Source of the DNA: Saprospiraceae bacterium
Lineage (GTDB): Bacteria > Bacteroidota > Bacteroidia > Chitinophagales > Saprospiraceae
Direction of reading: 5' to 3'
DNA length: 64,000 nt
NCBI GenBank assembly: GCA_016710625.1
Contig: JADJVK010000011.1
Coordinates: 116,039-180,038, forward strand
Position numbers and translations under genes: made by a program. Of the stretch, positions 58,747 through 64,000 are shown in pieces. Below the pieces are notes generated by a model. That model saw only the letters and a list, made by a program, of their open reading frames with translations, was not told the origin of the DNA and did no database searches. Position 1 is the first letter of the stretch; each line of letters begins with the position of its first letter.

Positions 58747-59778
58747 TTAAACTTTAATAGAAAAATAATCTACTATATTCTTTTTGTCTATTACAATCTC
58801 ATCCAACATACTAAAACAAAAATTTTGTAATTTCTCTTTTTCATCAATAGTTAAACATTCTGAAATAATATTATTAGTATTTCCAGGATCAACAATTTTG
58901 ATTCGAGTAATATTATTTGCTATATATTCAATAATAAATAGCAAAGCATTGTCTAAACCATGAGGAACTGAATTATTTACAAATGCTCTTAAAACTAAAT
59001 GCTCAATAAAGACTGATGGTAAGTTTAAATCATTTGCAATTTTCCACCCCTTTAGGAGTTTAATTATTTGCTTCTGTTTTTCTGTAAATTTCAATTTGCT
59101 AATTTGCTTTTGAGTATTAGTTTTCTTTATGCTATAATTTTTTGTAGAGTATAAATATGTATCTCCTTTACCATTTTCAATTTCTCTCATTGGCACTATA
59201 TCAATTCTTTTTTCTTCACCTTTCAAATCAAATACTAAACCTACAGAATGATTCTGACTTCTTACCTTTATTAAGTTTCTATCATAAAAAGAATCTTTAA
59301 GATAGTATTCAACGTTGTTTCTTATGTTTTCAATACTATCAGCATCTTTATTAAATTTTAGTTGAATGTCTATATCCGAATTTTGAATTGCTGTACCTTT
59401 AATTATTGAACCATTAATAGAAGGGTATTCTGTTAAAGATTCATTAAATTCATCATATAATTTTTTTTGAATTTTTTCTGCTTTTTTAGGCAAGGATAAA
59501 TCATTATCGGTGTAATTATTTAAAGCCTCTTTAACAAAACCTGCTGTACCACCTGTAGCCATAAGAATATTAGTCATATCATTATCCTTAATTGCTCCTA
59601 TTGCTAATCCACCAGCCCCACCTAATAATGCACCTTTACCAAATGCTCTTAACAATTCACTCCAGTTAAATGAGTTGGTTTTTTCTTGATTGTTTAATTG
59701 CTTAAAGGAATTTAAAAGGGCATTTCCTATTCCAAATATTAAAGCTCCATTTGTTGCATATTTTATTGTCTTATTCAT
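58747..59778 (-). CDS. Membrane-associated CD-NTase-like nucleotidyltransferase
   Basis: 343 residues from ATG 59778, 1 bp after the preceding stop. The N-terminal ~100 residues hold two hydrophobic, Gly-rich segments (NGALIFGIGNALLNSF; GKGALLGGAGGLAIGAI) like membrane helices or a glycine zipper. Then comes a nucleotidyltransferase domain with the signature NGSIIKGTAIQNSDIDIQLKF (G-S and D-X-D) and the third Asp in EKRIDIVPM, and a C-terminal helical domain with VDPGNTNN, as in SMODS/OAS-like enzymes. The catalytic triad is intact. It is the last gene of the operon and resembles the first-gene cyclase in its core. It may be a second cyclase, or an effector that uses this fold. Confidence 0.8.
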   Translation of the reverse strand: MNKTIKYATNGALIFGIGNALLNSFKQLNNQEKTNSFNWSELLRAFGKGALLGGAGGLAIGAIKDNDMTNILMATGGTAGFVKEALNNYTDNDLSLPKKAEKIQKKLYDEFNESLTEYPSINGSIIKGTAIQNSDIDIQLKFNKDADSIENIRNNVEYYLKDSFYDRNLIKVRSQNHSVGLVFDLKGEEKRIDIVPMREIENGKGDTYLYSTKNYSIKKTNTQKQISKLKFTEKQKQIIKLLKGWKIANDLNLPSVFIEHLVLRAFVNNSVPHGLDNALLFIIEYIANNITRIKIVDPGNTNNIISECLTIDEKEKLQNFCFSMLDEIVIDKKNIVDYFSIKV

Positions 59779-59779
59779 T

Positions 59780-60604
59780 CTATATGTTTTTGTCAATTGT
59801 TTCACCAATTGTATCTAAGTATTTTTGCAAGTCAATTGCAGGAACTGTTCCAATTGACTGTTGTAAATGGCGAGTTAGTTGCATGAAAAATGTAACTAAA
59901 GAGTTTTCGGACTTGCTATATTTAATTTCTTTACAAATTCTATTTTCATAAAATTTTAAATATACATCTTGTCCTAATTCCTTTATCTCTTCACTTGGCT
60001 CATAATCAACAAAAAAACTTCCGTAATCAGCAATACAACCAATATCAATACTTCTTAAATTCATTTGTTCTTGAATATGCTTATTAATCGTTTTATTATT
60101 TGTTCTATCACCTGATTTTGTAGAAGTTAATATTCCCCCAATAATTTTTGTCAATGGTCTTGGATATAGTAATTTACCAGAATTAATCATATTAGTACTT
60201 GTTCTAACAAGTTTTCTGACACTTTCAATTTTCTCAGCACAATATTCAATATTTGTTTTGCCATCTGAATAATCTGATATATCTGGTTTTACCTCAAAAA
60301 CTGCATAGACACCTTCTGCTGGTATATAATGAAAACCGTTTTGCGAAAAAATAAAAGGGGTAAACCAGTTATCGTATATGACTATGTCAATTTGATGGCT
60401 TGTATTGCCTAAATGGTCAATTATTATTGCTTTATTTACACTATATCTATTAGGTAAATACTTACTTAACCATTCTATCCAAGCATTTTCAAGAGAATCC
60501 CCTTTTGAACCTGGATGATAGATAAAATCTCTATTTGTATTCAATTGAGACACCATTTGACTTTGAAGTCCTTGAAATAATTCTGATAATGGAACATTAT
60601 TCAT
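59780..60604 (-). CDS. DUF6602-like protein, probable PD-(D/E)XK nuclease
   Basis: 274 residues from ATG 60604 (MNNVPLSELFQGLQSQM). The block GSKGDSLENAWIEWLSKYLP followed by HQIDIVIYDNW and GVYAVFEVKPDIS gives an Asp...Glu-X-Lys arrangement, the metal site of PD-(D/E)XK-fold nucleases. This spacing is what I know from DUF6602 proteins. No membrane segment. It follows the JAMM gene by 17 bp. In the CBASS setting a DNA or RNA nuclease is a likely effector. Confidence 0.65.
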   Translation of the reverse strand: MNNVPLSELFQGLQSQMVSQLNTNRDFIYHPGSKGDSLENAWIEWLSKYLPNRYSVNKAIIIDHLGNTSHQIDIVIYDNWFTPFIFSQNGFHYIPAEGVYAVFEVKPDISDYSDGKTNIEYCAEKIESVRKLVRTSTNMINSGKLLYPRPLTKIIGGILTSTKSGDRTNNKTINKHIQEQMNLRSIDIGCIADYGSFFVDYEPSEEIKELGQDVYLKFYENRICKEIKYSKSENSLVTFFMQLTRHLQQSIGTVPAIDLQKYLDTIGETIDKNI

Positions 60605-60621
60605 ATTTGTATAATTTATTT

Positions 60622-61062
60622 TTAAAATGAACATAAAACCCATATTCTACCTTCTTTTTGTGTGTAGCCAATTATAAGTAGAGTAGGATTTTGAATTGAT
60701 GTGTCTTTATGTTTTAAAATTTCATTTAATGCCTTAATATCAGCTGTACTTGGAATAGGTATATTATCAGGGTGTGTATGCCATTCGCCAACATAGTATT
60801 TTTTAGGTACTTGCTCATAGTGACTTTTGAGTGTTTCATTTATGCCTATTGTATCTCTTTCAAATTGATGTTTTGAGGCTTTATATTTAGTTGGTTGTAT
60901 TGAATCTGTAATATTTAATTGCTTTAAATCGTCCGAATAATATCCAATTAGAAAACCACCAAACTCATTAGGATAGTGCTTTTTGCCTATTTCTGTAAGT
61001 TCAATTAGTAATGTTTCATCAATACTAATACTCAATTTTATTTCTTTATTTATCAATATCAA
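60622..61062 (-). CDS. cap3: JAMM/MPN isopeptidase, Cap3-like
   Basis: 146 residues, a single JAB/MPN domain. The zinc-peptidase residues are all present: Glu33 (NEFGGFLIGY), His95-X-His97 (GEWHTHPDN), Ser105 and Asp108 (IPSTAD). In type II CBASS, Cap3 removes Cap2-made conjugates from the CD-NTase or its targets. Here it sits directly downstream of the E2-E1 gene (44 bp gap). Confidence 0.88.
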   Translation of the reverse strand: MILINKEIKLSISIDETLLIELTEIGKKHYPNEFGGFLIGYYSDDLKQLNITDSIQPTKYKASKHQFERDTIGINETLKSHYEQVPKKYYVGEWHTHPDNIPIPSTADIKALNEILKHKDTSIQNPTLLIIGYTQKEGRIWVLCSF

Positions 61063-61105
61063 AACTCCTTTAGTTTTATGTTAAAATTATTTTCTACCTC
61101 TGTTT

Positions 61106-62726
61106 CTAAAACAAAGTTTTTAATGATTTTTGTTTTTCTGCAAATCTTAAATTAATGTGCTTGATTGCATTTTGTACCAACACATTTATATCATTATAGG
61201 ACGCTTTAAATGTTGGATTCCAACAGCTAGTAGGATTATGTAAGTCATCTATATCAAATTTTAATACATTTTGAAATTGATTCATAACAAATTCATACCT
61301 ATTATTTTCAACTGCACAAACCAATTGTTTAGCATGATTTGAAATAGAAATATTTAATAAATTAGTTGTTATGTTTAATTGACTAAAAACATACAAAGGT
61401 CGTTATCTGTTGTACAATCAATTATCAAATCACAATGATTTAGATAATCTTCAATTTCTTGTTTTTTAATACTATTGCTATAAAATGCTTTTGTGTAGAT
61501 GTTGAATTTTTCAGAAAAATCATAACCATATAAATTACTTTCTAAAAAAGGAGATATTGAATATAGCTCATTCATTAAATCATAAGTCTTGTTATTCAAT
61601 CCTGTGAAAAAAGAATATTCAGACCTACAAACGTTTTCAGGTTCTTTTACTTCATAATCAATTACATCTAATTTAGTACAACCACTTCTTACAAATGTTT
61701 TAGCGATCATACTACCAATAGCACCAATCCCTATAATTAGAATTTTGATTTCAGTTAAACTATTATCTAATTTACCTCTACCCAAAAAATATTTTGGTGA
61801 AATATTTTTAGTAATTGCCCAATCAATTATTTTTTCATCATCAATTTTTGTAAGCCACTTTTGATTTTCTTTTTCAGCATAAATAGGAAACTTGCCTATT
61901 TCTAACATAATTGTTTGCCAATGAATTTCATCCTTAGTAATTCTATAGCCTACAATTAAAGGCAAATGACGTTTTTCTTGTTTCTTATATTGTTTTTCTA
62001 CATTATAAAAATTGCAAAAGTCTTGTTTGATGGAATGGTTTTAAATCAGCCCAATTTTGAAATATAAATCTTCTGTTTTTTGTAGGGGCATTTTCAAGGA
62101 AAATAAATAAACCTATACTGATAGGTAACGATTTCAATTTAAAATTCCACCTCACATCAACAAGCATCTTGTTGTTTTTGTCCTTAAATCTTTGAATAAC
62201 TGAACTTACTATTTTATCTGTCCGATAAAACCCGTTGCTCATTTGCGAATATTCAATAATACCAAATTGATTTTTCGTAAACTCATATTTAACTTCATTA
62301 AAAAAGTATGCGTACATACTATTTCTAAAAGGTTTTTCAGGCACAATTAAATGCTCATAATGAGCATCAATATCCTTATCAATATAATACTTTTTAATCC
62401 ACGTTTTTACAGATTGAACATCGTAAATTAGCTTTTGAGAAAGTATAGACTATGTGCAGTATGAATACAAATTGAACCATCGCCCATTATATGATTGAAC
62501 TCCAAACAAATTCTTCATTAAAGAATTTTATTGTTTCTGAATCGTGTGTTTTAAATGGATATTGTGGGTAAATATGAACATCAAATTCTAATGGTTCAAC
62601 AAGTCCATTTACAAATACAGAAATACTACCATTAATTATTAAGTCTTTAACTTCAAATGGTTTGGTAATTATAACATCTTCAATTTTATAAATGGTATTT
62701 TCAACAACCTCTAATCTACCTTGCAT
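61106..62726 (-). pseudogene. cap2: E2-E1 fusion (Cap2-like), several frameshifts
   Basis: Start ATG 62726 lies directly at the CD-NTase stop. The N-terminal part is E2-like (LEFDVHIYPQYPFK), with the presumed catalytic Cys in GDGSICIHTAHS and the following 'SVKTWIKKYYIDKDIDAHYEH'. The C-terminal part is a ThiF/E1 domain: GIGAIGSMIAKTFVRSGCTK (nucleotide loop), DVIDYEVKEPENVCRSE, DCTTDNDLCMFL, and PTSCWNPTF, which may hold the E1 Cys. Frames change near 62500, near 62425, near 62015 and near 61385, each repairable by one base. Corrected length is about 540 residues, close to Cap2. It would attach the CD-NTase C-terminus to target proteins, as known for Cap2. Confidence 0.82.
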
Positions 62727-63694
62727 TTATCCAAAATTTAATTTAGGTGGCGGTATAGGCATTCCATTGTTTTTACCATATCCATTATTTTTATCTTCTA
62801 TTTTAAATTTTTGGTTTTCTGGAAAATAGCTCTTAATATTCTCGTCATTTTCATCAATCCTATCAAGCATATTTTTCATATCATTAGATAGGTTTTGTCT
62901 TTGATAAGTTTCCAAAGTATCCATTAAATCATTGGCTGAATTGCCTGGGTCAGTTAATTTAAAACTATCATTAGTCACATTATCTCTAATGTACTCTAAT
63001 ACAATTTTTAACTTATCCCATAAATTGCCAGTAACATCCTTGTTGTCAAATGTTTTTAACGTAATCAATTCAAGGAAGAATGATTTTGTTGGATAATCTC
63101 CTTTGGTTTTTTTCCAAACTTTTAAAAGCCTTATAATTTTTCTAATTGAATTTTTTTCTGCGTTTGCTCTATCTTTAATATTATTAAGTTGAGCATCAAT
63201 ATTTGTTTTAAGTCTATCAGAACCTTGCTCAAATAATCCATACTTATTGTTAATGTAAAGATTTAGGTTTTGATCATCTTTGTACTGGTCTTGATTAAAT
63301 TCCCTACCAGGTACTACATCGATTTTCACTTCTCCGTCATCAGTCTTAAAAGTTATTCCAATAGATACTTTTTGGTCTTTGACTTTGTCATTATTGATGT
63401 TATATTTTTCAAATAGAAAATTATAAACATCTTCGTACATTTCCTTTAAAGTACCATTTGAACCAAAAGCATTTCTTTTAAAAGGAGCAACCAAATCAAA
63501 ATCAAATTTTGTATTAATTGCTGTATTCTTAGCATAAGAACCTGAATTGAAAGGAGCGTAAATATTTTCTCCGTACTTTTCCTCCAATGCTTCTTTTACT
63601 TCATTGTTCTTTTCTTTGTGCTTTTTTAAAGCTGTTCTTCTTTGGTAATTTGGTGTGTAGTAATTACCGAGTCTAAATGTATACTTTTATCCAT
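62727..63694 (-). pseudogene. CD-NTase (cGAS-like cyclase), one frameshift at its start
   Basis: Main frame of 286 residues plus about 35 more upstream. ATG 63694 opens MDK, and one extra A in the AAAA run (near 63685) would continue as KYTFRLGNYYTPNYQRR and join LKKHKEKNNEVKEALEEKYGE. Catalytic signature: FNSGSYAKNTAINTKFDFDLV (G-S and D-X-D) and third Asp in VKIDVVPG. The C-terminal helical domain has KLTDPGNSANDLMD, as in SMODS/OAS-type enzymes, and the protein ends PIPPPKLNFG with a C-terminal Gly, which would suit Cap2-type conjugation. First gene of the operon. Confidence 0.82.
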
Positions 63695-63853
63695 TATAAA
63701 ATTTACTTTTTAATTATTTATTTTAAATTTTACACAAATAGTACCAATTTTAATTTATTAAATTATGTATTGTTGCAAATGACAATTTGTCACAAAATGC
63801 AGAATAATCTAATTGTAATATACAATTTTGGCAGAAAAATCAGTTATAATTTT
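63695..63853. other. Upstream region of the CBASS-like operon
   Basis: 159 bp between the CD-NTase start and the right lipoprotein repeat. It is AT-rich and holds the short dyad TTTGTCACAAA near 63787-63797. No perfect TAnnTTTG is seen on the minus strand; TACTATTTG near 63738 is the closest. No gene. Confidence 0.4.
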
Positions 63854-64000
63854 CTGTCTATACTAAAAATCAAAATTATGAAATATCTATTTTCTTTTGT
63901 ACTGGTAATATTTTTGTTTTCAGCTTGTTATAAATGCAAGGATAAAATGGTGAATGACTGTTTTGAAACTAGATTGAGGAATTCAAAAGGAAAGCGGTGC
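63854..64000. repeat. Direct repeat flanking the CBASS-like operon, right copy
   Basis: Matches 58217-58365 with an offset of 5637 bp. It continues beyond the window. The sequence before it (up to 63853) is unrelated to that before the left copy, so the repeat begins exactly at CTGTCTATACT. Confidence 0.9.
63878..64000 (+). CDS. Small lipoprotein, copy 2 (partial, cut by window end)
   Basis: Same signal sequence and lipobox as copy 1 (MKYLFSFVLVIFLFSACYKC), then KDKMVNDCFETRL. One G and one A are missing relative to copy 1 near 63975-63990, so the frame is again disturbed in a repeated region. The rest lies outside the window. Confidence 0.75.
   Translation, partial: MKYLFSFVLVIFLFSACYKCKDKMVNDCFETRLRNSKGKRC

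Noticed and set aside
61106..62726. Four separate small genes in the E2-E1 region
   Set aside because: Each break can be repaired by one base and the joined protein has the normal E2-E1 order of Cap2.
63780..63800. TTTGTCACAAA dyad as an operator of the defence operon
   Set aside because: The arms are only 5 bp in very AT-rich DNA, so it could easily occur by chance.

Overview
The window is AT-rich DNA from a member of the Bacteroidota, most like the Saprospiria/Chitinophagia-type environmental lineages. Evidence for this is the type IX secretion (T9SS) C-terminal sorting domains, a giant adhesin with HYR and SprB-like repeats and a gliding-motility-type C-terminus, a Reg_prop/Y_Y_Y LytS-type sensor kinase, the fused CcoN-CcoO subunit of a cbb3 oxidase, and promoters of the Bacteroidota type (TTG or TTTG, about 20 nt, then TAnnTTTG) in front of both tRNA genes and several other genes.

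Layout. Positions 1-14651 hold a direct repeat of about 1.34 kb (5' part of tRNA-Asn, a PfkB kinase gene, and all or part of a small secreted-protein gene) on both sides of an accessory island (1343-13004). The island encodes exported caspase-like proteins, a CHASE2 protein, a FecR-like protein and an M48 peptidase with TPR repeats. The arrangement reads as the right-hand part of a tandem duplication with a 13308-bp unit. Positions 15-27 kb carry AlkA, a LytTR two-component system, secreted or outer-membrane proteins, a sterol-desaturase-family enzyme, a rhodanese lipoprotein and tRNA-Lys. Positions 27.4-37.8 kb are one gene for a 3437-residue surface protein. Positions 38.3-52.4 kb are respiratory and sulfur/redox genes: Crp/Fnr regulator, QueG, TauE-type permease, two rhodaneses, a candidate small RNA, Rrf2 regulator, universal stress protein, then one long operon ccoI-CBS-ccoS-ccoNO-ccoQ-ccoP-ccoG-ccoH-TauE-like-truncated haemoglobin. 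Positions 52.6-58.6 kb hold a T9SS cargo protein, a DUF3037/HipA-like kinase pair, asparagine synthetase with a divergent Lrp/AsnC regulator, and a small lipoprotein.

Positions 58.7-63.7 kb are a compact minus-strand defence operon related to type II CBASS. In transcription order it has a CD-NTase, an E2-E1 fusion (Cap2-like), a JAMM isopeptidase (Cap3-like), a PD-(D/E)XK-like nuclease (DUF6602-like), and a second CD-NTase-like enzyme with an N-terminal membrane/glycine-zipper region. The operon lies between two diverged copies of the same lipoprotein gene. Two cyclase-like enzymes in one such operon is the most unusual thing in the window.

Sequence quality. Many genes (pfkB copies, caspases, M48, FecR-like, queG, asnB, cap2, CD-NTase, lipoprotein) are split by single-base indels, mostly in homopolymers, while others such as the 10-kb adhesin gene and the cbb3 operon are clean. 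The two pfkB copies differ otherwise only at synonymous sites, so most of these frameshifts are probably sequencing errors. I label the entries pseudogene only because the reading frame is broken in the sequence as given.
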